From NCBI GenBank assembly GCA_020047815.1, contig JAIFNG010000178.1, positions 1 through 32,063 of the forward strand: a stretch of DNA of 32,063 nucleotides. Reading direction: 5' to 3'. The notes under the pieces were generated by a model. It saw nothing but the letters and a program-made list of their open reading frames with translations. It did no database searches and was not told where the DNA came from. Position 1 is the stretch's first letter; each line of letters starts with the position of its first letter. The position numbers and the translations under genes were made by a program. This DNA comes from Anaerolinea sp. GTDB lineage: Bacteria; Chloroflexota; Anaerolineae; Anaerolineales; Villigracilaceae. Positions 1 through 8,630 of the stretch are shown in pieces.

Positions 1-584
1 AGCGCACTGCTCTCGCCGCTGAACTGCATGATGATGTCCTGCAGCACATGGCGCTGATGAGCAATCAATTCGCCGACCTGCAGCCCACGCCCGAACTGCT
101 GGAAACCTATCAGTACACTGCCAACCGCATCCGGGAGATCACCAGCGGGCTGCGCGCTCCGCTGCTGGCATTCGGCCTGACAAGCGCGCTGGAAGGCCTG
201 GTCGAAAACATTCAGGACCGCGGTTTGAAGAATACCACCCTGGTCTGTGAGCTGACCGGGGATGATGTCCGTCTGGATGAACGTCTTGAGCTGCATCTCT
301 TCCGCCTGGCTCAACAGGCACTGGATAATGCCCTGCAGCATGCGCAGGCCAGTAACATCACACTCAGCGGAAACATTGGTCCAACCGCTGTCCACCTGCA
401 GGTCAGCGATAATGGGGTGGGTTTTGCGGCCGGGGAGCAATTGAATGTCTCCGGTCTGCTGGCGAACAAGCACTTCGGTGTGGTTGGGATGTTCGAGCGT
501 GCCGCGTGGATCGGGGCAGAGATGTCCATCCGATCCCAGCCCGGGCAGGGCTGTCAGGTCACCGTCCACTGGGCGGCGAAATAA
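1..584 (+). CDS. Sensor histidine kinase, NarL/LiaS-type (HisKA_3), C-terminal part, cut by window edge
   Basis: The reading frame is open from position 3, so the gene begins before the window; the first in-window ATG at 48 is not the true start. The H-box ELHDDVLQ is visible with the predicted phospho-accepting His at codon 27-29. It is followed by a GHKL ATPase domain: an N-box around LFRLAQQALDNALQHA, a G1 box DNGVGF, and a G2-like GVVGMFERA followed by GAEMSIRSQPGQG. This is the catalytic half of a two-component kinase that autophosphorylates on His and normally passes phosphate to a LuxR/NarL-type regulator. The sensory part is outside the window. No response regulator follows; the next gene is unrelated and lies 233 bases downstream with its own promoter. 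Family assignment is firm; the signal is unknown. Confidence 0.9.
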   Translation, partial: RTALAAELHDDVLQHMALMSNQFADLQPTPELLETYQYTANRIREITSGLRAPLLAFGLTSALEGLVENIQDRGLKNTTLVCELTGDDVRLDERLELHLFRLAQQALDNALQHAQASNITLSGNIGPTAVHLQVSDNGVGFAAGEQLNVSGLLANKHFGVVGMFERAAWIGAEMSIRSQPGQGCQVTVHWAAK

Positions 585-783
585 ACACGACGACTTCCAA
601 TGCCCCCGCTCTTTTGGTTCGATGGATAAAATTCGACCTGAATTTTTCTTGACTTTACCCCTGGGCGATTGCACTTTAAGTCGTCAGGCGGCGAACATGC
701 AGGGTAACGACTTTTACAGCCCCAAGACTCCACCCCGTTCAAATCAAGGATCTTTAAAAACACCCCTTGACCGTTACCAGCGG

Positions 784-810
784 TTGTCGGATGCGACATC
801 CAGTTATAAT
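784..810 (+). promoter_or_regulatory. Predicted promoter of the YibE/F gene, leaderless type, with inverted repeat
   Basis: A perfect TATAAT (805-810) lies 7 bases before the ATG at 818, so transcription would begin at or next to the start codon. The -35 is weak: TTGTCG at 784-789 with a 15-base spacer. The inverted repeat TGTCG-gatg-CGACA (785-798) overlaps this -35 and spacer and could be an operator. The rest of the 585-817 gap shows no gene and no clear terminator for the upstream kinase. Confidence 0.55.
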
Positions 811-817
811 CTGAGCC

Positions 818-1990
818 ATGAAATATAGATCATGGCTCTTTCCTTTTTTAGTACTGATCGCAGTTGTATTGTATTCAACATTTGCCAAAGTGGAACTGCC
901 CGGAGAGGGATTTGCCACCATCGGCTCCGACACGGTGCGCGCAGAAGTAATTCAGATCATCGAAGAGGGCGAGATCGACATGGGCGGGCATACACAAAAA
1001 TATCAGGTGGCACGTGTCAATATTCTGGATGGACAGTACAAGGACATCCCGATGGAAATCGACTACGGCAAGCGTCAGATCCGTTCGGACGATTATGACC
1101 TTGCAATAGGAGATAAGGTGATGGTCTCGATCAGCAAGACGCCTGAGAATGTGATCAATGCCTATTTTGTGGATTATGTCCGCACGACGCCGATGTTGTG
1201 GCTGGCAGGCATTTTTGCCATATCCATCGTTTTCATCAGCCGCTGGAAGGGCGTGGGCGCGTTGTTGAGCATGGCATTTAGCCTGTACGTCATTATCGGC
1301 TATATCATTCCTCACATCCTTTTGGGCGAGGACCCGCTGCGCATCAGCATCATCGGTTCCATCATTCTATTGGGCGTTACGCTTTACCTGACCTATGGTT
1401 GGACTCTTAAAACCCATGCAGCAGTGTTGAGCATGGTCGTTGTTTTAGTGCTGACAGGCGGGCTATCGGCTCTCTTTGTTTTCATCACGAAGTTGAACGG
1501 CACAGGCGACGAGAGCGTGATGTTCCTGGCGCAATTGATGGATAACTCGATCAACATGCGCGGGCTGCTGCTCGGCGGCATGATCATCGGTGCGCTGGGG
1601 GTGCTGGATGATCTCGTCACCACGCAGGCTTCTGCGGTGTTCGAACTTCACCACGCCAACCCAGGTTTTCATTTCCGCGGATTGTACAATTCCGCCATGC
1701 GCATCGGACAGGACCATGTGGCGGCAACGGTCAACACCCTGGTGCTGGCCTATGCGGGGGCTTCGCTTCCCATGCTGCTGTTGTTTTCGCTGGCTCGTGG
1801 AGATTACGGCTATCTCGTCAACTATGCTTTTGTTGCCGAAGAAATCGTGCGCACGCTGGTCGGCTCACTGGGGTTGATCGCCGCCGTGCCGATCACAACC
1901 GTCGTGGCCATTTTCTTTGCCCAAAGGGCGGATGCGCTTGGGCGGTGGGAACAGGTCCTGGGTCCTGAAGGGGAAGGACACCACCATTAA
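818..1990 (+). CDS. YibE/F family multi-pass membrane protein
   Basis: 390 residues. There is an N-terminal membrane anchor (about 6-24), then an extracytoplasmic stretch of about 100 residues with a beta-rich, OB-like look (RAEVIQIIEEGEI through GDKVMVSIS), then about seven to eight membrane segments. The conserved core GALGVLDDLVTTQASAVFEL and the later SAMRIGQDHVAATVNTLVLAYAG are the family signature (Pfam YibE/F, PF07907). The family is widespread but its function is not established; a transport role is often supposed. The ATG at 818 is chosen because it directly follows a TATAAT and the N-terminal hydrophobic segment starts there; no Shine-Dalgarno is present. The C-terminus is His-rich (EGEGHHH), possibly incidental. 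It appears to be a single-gene unit, with the sigma operon's own promoter downstream. Confidence 0.9.
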   Translation: MKYRSWLFPFLVLIAVVLYSTFAKVELPGEGFATIGSDTVRAEVIQIIEEGEIDMGGHTQKYQVARVNILDGQYKDIPMEIDYGKRQIRSDDYDLAIGDKVMVSISKTPENVINAYFVDYVRTTPMLWLAGIFAISIVFISRWKGVGALLSMAFSLYVIIGYIIPHILLGEDPLRISIIGSIILLGVTLYLTYGWTLKTHAAVLSMVVVLVLTGGLSALFVFITKLNGTGDESVMFLAQLMDNSINMRGLLLGGMIIGALGVLDDLVTTQASAVFELHHANPGFHFRGLYNSAMRIGQDHVAATVNTLVLAYAGASLPMLLLFSLARGDYGYLVNYAFVAEEIVRTLVGSLGLIAAVPITTVVAIFFAQRADALGRWEQVLGPEGEGHHH

Positions 1991-2015
1991 TTTATACAAC
2001 CGGGACTCGTGATCC

Positions 2016-2040
2016 GCAACTTTTTTCCGCCTCCTGCGTA
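2016..2040 (+). promoter_or_regulatory. Predicted ECF sigma-type promoter (autoregulatory)
   Basis: GCAACTT (2016-2022) resembles the GGAACTT -35 motif of ECF sigma factors. A CGTA (2037-2040) follows with 16 bases between AAC and CGT, the usual geometry for such promoters. It lies about 35 bases before the sigma factor's GTG, which also has an AAAGGAG ribosome-binding site at 2062-2068. The placement suggests that the sigma factor drives its own operon. This is inferred from motif and spacing only. Confidence 0.55.
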
Positions 2041-2073
2041 GGAAAAGTGCAGTAAATCCATAAAGGAGCGCTC

Positions 2074-2676
2074 GTGAACGAAGAACAAGCCTGGGTGCTG
2101 CAAGCCCAGCAAGGCAGTGACGAAGCGTTTACAAAACTCGTCGAGACCTATCAAACCCCTGTTTTCAACCTGTGTTACCGCATGTTGAGCGAACCTGACC
2201 TGGCTGAGGATGCCGCGCAGGAAACGTTTTTACGCGCATTCCAGCACCTGCACCGCTATGACCAAAAGCGCCCCTTTGCGACCTGGCTGCTTTCCATTGC
2301 GGCACATTATTGCATTGATAAACTGCGCCGCAGGAAGTTTTCGATGTTTTCGATGGATGCAGAGGACGATGAAGGGAACACCTTCGAGATCGCCGACCCC
2401 GAGTCCCCCAATCCCGAAGCGGAATCCATCAAAGGCCAGACGCGAACCCGAATCCAGTCCATGCTCAAAGACCTGGATGAAACCGACCGCGCCGCGATCA
2501 TCATGAGATATTGGTATGACTATTCAGAAATTGAAATTGCCGAATCCCTGCGGTTGACAGTCAGTGCGGTCAAGAGCCGCCTGCACCGTGCCCGCAAGGA
2601 ACTGGCAGGCTTATGGCAGGAGGAGGAAACCCGTGCCAATGCCGAAAGGAGAACCTATGAATCACCAGCCTTTTGA
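2074..2676 (+). CDS. ECF (sigma-70 family group 4) RNA polymerase sigma factor
   Basis: 200 residues. Region 2 spans roughly residues 20-90, with DLAEDAAQETFLRAFQHLHRYD and the -10-binding segment FATWLLSIAAHYCIDKLRRRK. An acidic linker (EDDEGNTFEIADPESPNPEAE) leads to region 4 at about 125-185, with the helix-turn-helix YSEIEIAESLRLTVSAVKSRLHRARKEL. Both are diagnostic of extracytoplasmic-function sigma factors of the RpoE/SigW type. The start is GTG, supported by AAAGGAG five bases upstream. The 3' end overlaps the next gene by 20 bases, implying translational coupling to its own anti-sigma factor. Likely role: switching on an envelope-related regulon when the anti-sigma factor is inactivated. 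Confidence 0.93.
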   Translation: MNEEQAWVLQAQQGSDEAFTKLVETYQTPVFNLCYRMLSEPDLAEDAAQETFLRAFQHLHRYDQKRPFATWLLSIAAHYCIDKLRRRKFSMFSMDAEDDEGNTFEIADPESPNPEAESIKGQTRTRIQSMLKDLDETDRAAIIMRYWYDYSEIEIAESLRLTVSAVKSRLHRARKELAGLWQEEETRANAERRTYESPAF

Positions 2677-3187
2677 AGAATGGCTCTTGAACGATAAAAA
2701 CCTGAACCCCGCCGAAAAGCGGGAACTTGACCTGCACTTGAGGACATGCTCCCACTGCACGGCGCTGACCGAGACAAGCCTGGTGCTGCGCTCGGCACCC
2801 GTTGTAGCACCTGCAACCGGCTTCACACTGCGCTTTCAACAACGGCTCGCCGCTCAAAAGATCGCGGAACGCCGCCGCAGATTATGGGGCATGATCATTT
2901 TATTGGTAAGCGGAGCAGGGCTGCTCGGCTGGATCATTGCACCGTTCCTGTTTGCCATTGCCGCCGCACCTGTGGAATGGGTCACAACAGGAATCGGCTA
3001 TTTTCTATTTATCCTCACCTCGCTGCAAGCCCTGACCGAGGTGGTCACCGTTTTATTGCGCATGGCGACAGATTTTATTCCGCCGTATGCCTGGATGGTG
3101 CTTGTGTCTGCACTGGCCGGGCTTGGTCTACTCTGGACAATTTCAATCTGGCAATTTAGCCGCACCCCGCAAGGAGTTTCTGCATGA
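2657..3187 (+). CDS. Membrane anti-sigma factor with zinc-finger (ZAS-type) N-terminus
   Basis: 176 residues from the ATG at 2657, chosen because AAAGGAGA lies just upstream and the protein then begins with a typical anti-sigma N-terminus. The frame stays open further upstream, but that stretch is inside the sigma gene. Residues around 27-38 contain H-x3-C-x2-C (HLRTCSHC), the zinc-associated anti-sigma motif, after a helical segment (NPAEKRELDL). A cytoplasmic Arg-rich region (AERRRR) is followed by about three membrane segments: LWGMIILLVSGAGLLGWIIAP, YFLFILTSLQALTEVVTVLL and WMVLVSALAGLGLLWTI. It overlaps the sigma gene by 20 bases and its stop overlaps the next ATG (ATGA). It would hold the sigma factor at the membrane until a signal releases it. 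Three membrane spans rather than one is somewhat unusual. Confidence 0.85.
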   Translation: MNHQPFEEWLLNDKNLNPAEKRELDLHLRTCSHCTALTETSLVLRSAPVVAPATGFTLRFQQRLAAQKIAERRRRLWGMIILLVSGAGLLGWIIAPFLFAIAAAPVEWVTTGIGYFLFILTSLQALTEVVTVLLRMATDFIPPYAWMVLVSALAGLGLLWTISIWQFSRTPQGVSA

Positions 3188-4254
3188 AAATAAAACCATT
3201 AACATTCATACTTTTACTGGCACTGTTATTTGTGCCAACCGCCAGCGTCCATGCGCAAGGTCCCAACGGTGGTGACGTCTTCCTGTTGGGACAAAATTAC
3301 ACCGTAGGCAGCAATGAAACACTTGCCGGCAGTCTGGCTGTTGTCGGCGGCAACGTCACGATCGAGGAAGGCGCGATCGTAAACGGTGATGTGGCCGTGA
3401 TCGGCGGCAACCTGGCGATCAATGGAGATATAAACGGCGATGTCGCCATCATTGGCGGCAACCTGACCCTCTCGGCGGAAATAGACGGTGATATTGCAGT
3501 GATCGGCGGACAGGCTGTACTGACCGATACCGCTGTTGTCGATGGTGATGTCACCACCATTGGCGGACAGGTGGAAAAGGAACCAGGAGCCAAGATAAGC
3601 GGCAACATTACCAATAACGCCCCTCCGGTTGACATTCCCGATATTCCTGCTGTACCGAATATTCCCAATGTGCCCAATGTGCCTGATGTTCCTAATGTGC
3701 CCGGAACACCCGATTTCAATCTGAACTTCAACCCGTTGTGGGATGCGATCAATGTAGTCTGGCGCGCACTGGCAGTCGCTGCAATTGGCATGCTGCTGAC
3801 CCTCTTCCTCCAGCCTCAACTGGAGCGGGTTTCGGACGCGATCACACAGCAGCCCATCCTTTCTGGAAGCTTTGGATTGCTGGCGGCTGTGGTTACACCG
3901 CTCGCCATCCTGATCATGGTCGTCACATTGATCCTGATCCCTGTAGCGCTGGTCGTTGCAATGCTTGTTCCACTGGCATGGCTGTTTGGCATGGTGGCAC
4001 TGGGGCAGGAAGTCGGCGAGCGCTTCACAAAAGCCATTAACCAAACCTGGTCGCCTGTCCTAGCCACAGGCTTTGGGACCCTGCTGCTCGTGCTGGTCAC
4101 TGGCTTCGTCGGGTTGATCCCCTGCATTGGCTGGCTGCTCGCTTTCATCGTCGCATTATTTGCCGTTGGCGGCGTGGTCATGACCTGGTTTGGTACACGC
4201 GCGGCGCCGGGCAGAATTATTCCCCCGCCTGTGGAAGTTCCGCCCGCCTCGTAA
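3184..4254 (+). CDS. Exported membrane protein with bactofilin-like beta-helical repeats and tripeptide-repeat linker
   Basis: 356 residues. A signal peptide (1-24, ending SVHA) leads into five imperfect repeats of about 18 residues (45-130) built on GD(V/I)A(V/I)IGGN, e.g. NGDVAVIGGNLAI and DGDIAVIGGQAVL. These resemble bactofilin-type right-handed beta-helix turns. A linker at 151-177 is nine consecutive [IVT]-P-[DANG] tripeptides. The rest holds about four to five membrane segments (about 190-210, 226-275 in two or three spans, 293-334) and a short Pro-rich tail. Such sigma/anti-sigma/repeat-protein trios are known in Chloroflexota and Firmicutes genomes, but the role is not settled. Because the repeats follow a signal peptide, they should lie outside the cytoplasm, unlike classical cytoplasmic bactofilins. 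The start overlaps the anti-sigma stop by four bases, so it is probably coupled and the main output or partner of the module. Confidence 0.75.
   Translation: MKIKPLTFILLLALLFVPTASVHAQGPNGGDVFLLGQNYTVGSNETLAGSLAVVGGNVTIEEGAIVNGDVAVIGGNLAINGDINGDVAIIGGNLTLSAEIDGDIAVIGGQAVLTDTAVVDGDVTTIGGQVEKEPGAKISGNITNNAPPVDIPDIPAVPNIPNVPNVPDVPNVPGTPDFNLNFNPLWDAINVVWRALAVAAIGMLLTLFLQPQLERVSDAITQQPILSGSFGLLAAVVTPLAILIMVVTLILIPVALVVAMLVPLAWLFGMVALGQEVGERFTKAINQTWSPVLATGFGTLLLVLVTGFVGLIPCIGWLLAFIVALFAVGGVVMTWFGTRAAPGRIIPPPVEVPPAS
3634..3714 (+). repeat. In-frame 9-base tandem repeat encoding a Pro-tripeptide linker
   Basis: Nine units of 9 bases encode IPD-IPA-VPN-IPN-VPN-VPD-VPN-VPG-TPD. Units vary at synonymous and conservative positions (ATTCCCAAT, GTGCCCAAT, GTTCCTAAT), so the repeat has diverged under protein-level constraint. 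It probably forms a rigid extended spacer between the beta-helical domain and the membrane domain. It could vary in copy number between strains. Confidence 0.85.
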
Positions 4255-4276
4255 TCCAACATAAAATCCCGCGTGA

Positions 4277-4282
4277 TATAAT
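4277..4282 (+). promoter_or_regulatory. Candidate -10 element of the C45 acyltransferase-like gene
   Basis: A perfect TATAAT sits 23 bases past the stop of the sigma operon and 52 bases before the next ATG. No convincing -35 is visible at the usual spacing. The predicted transcription start (about 4289) coincides with the left edge of a 26-base palindrome. Confidence 0.4.
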
Positions 4283-4287
4283 GCCTG

Positions 4288-4313
4288 CGCCCTGGGGAAA
4301 TTTCCCCAGGGCG
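4288..4313. repeat. 26-base perfect palindrome in the intergenic region
   Basis: Perfect two-fold symmetry is centred between 4300 and 4301; the left half reads CGCCCTGGGGAAA. As RNA it gives a roughly 10-bp GC-rich stem with an AAAUUU loop. It is followed only by GTTCTTATTTAG, so there is no strong U-tract. It may be an operator at the transcription start, a leader hairpin, or a poor terminator of the upstream operon. Confidence 0.7.
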
Positions 4314-4334
4314 GTTCTTATTTAGCGAGGAAAT

Positions 4335-5441
4335 ATGTTTAAACACGAAATTCCAAATCCCCCCATCCACCAGTCCCCACCGCCCCTGATCGAGGTTTCA
4401 GGCACACACCGTGAAATGGGACGCCAGGTTGGCGAGGCCGCCCGGGAGCAGGTTCAGCACAGCATTGCCAATGCCCACATTCTGATCGATGCCGCCTACA
4501 ACACGCTTGAACTCACCTGGCAGGGTGCGCAAAATCAGTCGCGTAAATATCTGCCCTTTGCCGAGGAGCGGTATCCGCAGTACGTGGAGGAAATGCGCGG
4601 CATCGCCGAAGGCTCAAATGTGGAATTCAATGATATTGTCACGCTCAATGCAATGGAGGCCGTCACCACCGACGCGCTGCATCTGACGCGCTGCACCAGC
4701 ATGGCTGTCAATGACGAACGCACGGCAGATGGTCATGTACTTGCCGCGCACACGGAAGATTGGATCCCGGAAGATGAAAATGACGTGTTCGTCATCTCAG
4801 CCAAACCTGAAAAAGAACCCCCATTCCTTGCCATGACCTACGGCGGGTTACTGCCCAACGTGGGATTTAACGCCTATGGCATTGCCCAACTCATCAACTC
4901 GGTTTACCCCAGCGACTCGCGCGTGGGAATCCCGCGGCTTGTCGTGGCACGCGCAGTGCTTTCATCACGCCGAATTTCAGGCGCAATTGGGCGCGCTGTT
5001 GTCCAACACCGCGCTGCGGGCTACAATCATCTGCTGGTCCACGAAAGCGGCGAAATTTACTCCATCGAAGCCTCGGCACGCAAGTTTGAAATTTTGTACG
5101 CACATGACGGCACCATGGTACACACCAATCATTATCTTGAACCAAGGATGCAGCAGGTTGAGAAAGACCCCGAAGAATTGATATCTTCGCGTGTTCGTTA
5201 CTTCCGCGCCTCGCGCTTGCTGCGCCAAAACGATAAACACACCATTAAGAGCCTGCAAACCATCCAGCAGGACCACGTCAACATACCAAACTCGATCTGC
5301 AATCACAACATCGAAGGCAATCCGCTGGACCGCGAGAAAACCATCAATGCCATGGTGATCGACCTGAACATGCGTGAGATGCATATCGCCTGGGGGAATC
5401 CCTGCCAGAATACGTATTTCACATATCATTTGAACGAGTAA
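4335..5441 (+). CDS. C45-family protein (acyl-CoA:6-aminopenicillanic acid acyltransferase-like, Ntn-hydrolase fold)
   Basis: 368 residues. The features match the AAT/C45 family: N-terminal GTHREMGRQVGEAAREQV, the pre-catalytic segment EMRGIAEGSNVEFNDIVTLNAMEA, then RCTSMAV with the candidate nucleophile Cys120, and AAHTEDWIPEDEN. In the family the precursor self-cleaves just before this Cys to form an N-terminal-nucleophile amidase or acyltransferase. A later block (GGLLPNVGFNAYGIAQLINSVYP) is also typical. The start is supported by GCGAGGA eight bases upstream. There is no signal peptide, so it is likely cytoplasmic. The substrate cannot be told; bacterial homologues are mostly uncharacterised amide hydrolases or acyltransferases. 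It is convergent with nadD and separated from it by a shared terminator. Confidence 0.85.
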   Translation: MFKHEIPNPPIHQSPPPLIEVSGTHREMGRQVGEAAREQVQHSIANAHILIDAAYNTLELTWQGAQNQSRKYLPFAEERYPQYVEEMRGIAEGSNVEFNDIVTLNAMEAVTTDALHLTRCTSMAVNDERTADGHVLAAHTEDWIPEDENDVFVISAKPEKEPPFLAMTYGGLLPNVGFNAYGIAQLINSVYPSDSRVGIPRLVVARAVLSSRRISGAIGRAVVQHRAAGYNHLLVHESGEIYSIEASARKFEILYAHDGTMVHTNHYLEPRMQQVEKDPEELISSRVRYFRASRLLRQNDKHTIKSLQTIQQDHVNIPNSICNHNIEGNPLDREKTINAMVIDLNMREMHIAWGNPCQNTYFTYHLNE

Positions 5442-5475
5442 AAAATGGGTCCCCTAACATGAGGGGACCCATTTT
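5442..5475. terminator. Bidirectional intrinsic terminator between convergent genes
   Basis: A 14-bp perfect stem (5442-5455 with 5462-5475) has a 6-base AACATG loop. The stem is A-rich at one foot and T-rich at the other, so it can terminate both the C45-family gene and nadD. It begins immediately after the plus-strand stop codon. Confidence 0.9.
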
Positions 5476-5483
5476 ATGTTTGG

Positions 5484-6095
5484 TTATTCCCCACGATACA
5501 AACGGTTTTCTTCCATATATTCATAAACTGACGGAAGCACATAATACCGATATGCATCCCCATTGAACACACGGCGGCGGATCTCACGTGACGACAAACT
5601 CTGAAGGGGGGCATCAATAAAAACCAGTTTCCCCGTCACGCCGGAAATCTTTTCTTCCAATGCAGAGATGTCGAAGGGGGCATCGGGGCGGCGCAGCACA
5701 CCAATTTTGGAAACCTCAGCCACGAGGTCGGCACAAAGACGCCAGGTGGGCAGATCCCTCAGTGAATCTCCGCCAAGCAGGAGGAAGATATCCACATTCG
5801 ATTCCAATTTAGATAGAAGCCGCAAGGTGTCAATCGTATAGTGAGGGCCAGGACGGTCGATCTCAAGGCGGGAAATTTCAAAAGATGGGTTGCCGGCAAT
5901 CATCCGCTGTAACATTTCAAGGCGGTGTAAGAGGGGCGTGATGGGTTGTTCCAGCTTATGCGGGGGATCAGGCGCAAGCATCCAAAGCAGGCGCGAAAGA
6001 TCAAATTGATGAACCGCTTCACTTGCAAGAATAAGATGCCCAATGTGCGGCGGATCGAAGGTGCCGCCAAAAAGACCGATCTTTGTCCGTGACAT
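5484..6095 (-). CDS. nadD: Nicotinate-nucleotide adenylyltransferase
   Basis: 203 residues. The enzyme adenylylates nicotinate mononucleotide with ATP to give deamido-NAD, the penultimate step of NAD synthesis. The nucleotidyltransferase signature GGTFDPPHIGH is at residues 10-20. LEIDRPGPHYTIDTLRLL, LLLGGDSLRDLPTW and, near the end, SSREIRRR (the ISSREIR-type motif) complete the family pattern, and the length is typical. The ATG at 6095 is chosen over a longer in-frame extension of 63 codons because family homology starts at SRTKIGLFGGTFDPPH. A TATACT lies only six bases upstream of that ATG and there is no Shine-Dalgarno, suggesting a leaderless transcript. The usual partners (obgE, rsfS) are not next to it here. 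Confidence 0.95.
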   Translation of the reverse strand: MSRTKIGLFGGTFDPPHIGHLILASEAVHQFDLSRLLWMLAPDPPHKLEQPITPLLHRLEMLQRMIAGNPSFEISRLEIDRPGPHYTIDTLRLLSKLESNVDIFLLLGGDSLRDLPTWRLCADLVAEVSKIGVLRRPDAPFDISALEEKISGVTGKLVFIDAPLQSLSSREIRRRVFNGDAYRYYVLPSVYEYMEENRLYRGE

Positions 6096-6101
6096 ATGGG
6101 A

Positions 6102-6107
6102 AGTATA
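6102..6107 (-). promoter_or_regulatory. Candidate -10 of nadD, leaderless type
   Basis: On the minus strand TATACT is followed by six bases and the nadD ATG. No good -35 is seen at 16-18 bases. The spacing would place the transcription start at the start codon. Confidence 0.45.
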
Positions 6108-6156
6108 TCGCAAAGTTTTATGGGATATTTTATTTAAGGCGAATGGTATACTTTGA

Positions 6157-6390
6157 ATATCGTTCGTCCCTGCGCAAATCTTCCGCCAAATACCCAGTGA
6201 AACTCCGCTCAGTGCGTTCGAAAACCGCCTGCAAAATTTCCTGCACGCCGAATTATATGCGGACATATTGACCGCTGTCCACAAACGCCTGTACCCTTTG
6301 CTTCACTTGCTGCAGGGCACCGCAGCCACAAATCCCCTTCAAATTATCAATTCCTCATACACGAGGGCACGCGCGTCTTTCGACACCTGA
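6157..6390 (+). other. Possible small or decayed coding region without a standard start codon
   Basis: Between nadD and ligA an open frame of 77 codons ends at TGA 6388-6390. Its translation has ordinary amphipathic, protein-like composition, e.g. PLSAFENRLQNFLHAELYAD and KRLYPLLHLLQGTAA, and roughly two thirds G/C at third positions, like the neighbouring genes. No ATG or GTG opens it; the frame is closed upstream by a TGA at 6154-6156. A TATACT at 6147-6152 lies just before it. It could use a rare start, be frame-shifted relative to the ATG at 6143, be a decayed gene, or be chance. I do not recognise the protein. The rest of the 6096-6411 gap holds only the nadD promoter region and no terminator. 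Confidence 0.3.
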
Positions 6391-8436
<2,046 letters not shown>

Positions 8437-8573
8437 GTCGGCTTATCCGGTTTGTACGCCCCCCAGCGGGGAATGCGGCGTGAAAAACAGTGCCGGGAAC
8501 AGAAAATGTAAGGGTGCTAATCCTGGATCAGCAAAGAAGAGCGATGGTCCAGCACTGCTTCTTCACATTCAAC

Positions 8574-8602
8574 TAGACAGAACCATACCCCTAGACTAAA
8601 CT
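8574..8602 (+). promoter_or_regulatory. Predicted sigma-70-type promoter of the AONS/KBL-type gene
   Basis: TAGACA (8574-8579) and TAAACT (8597-8602) are separated by exactly 17 bases. The gene starts at 8631 with a GGAGG-type ribosome-binding site (8619-8624). The intergenic stretch 8437-8573 shows no gene and no clear terminator for ligA. Confidence 0.55.
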
Positions 8603-8630
8603 TACCTCATTCTGATCTCGGAGGCAATTC

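Noticed and set aside
3226..4044. Long open frame (272 codons) on the minus strand opposite the bactofilin-like gene
   Set aside because: It is antisense to a gene with signal peptide, repeats and membrane segments; its composition (His/Asp/Gln-rich, repetitive) mirrors the repeats of the plus-strand gene.
6096..6284. 63-codon N-terminal extension of nadD
   Set aside because: Family homology starts at SRTKIGLFGGTFDPPH, and the extension contains the predicted promoter.
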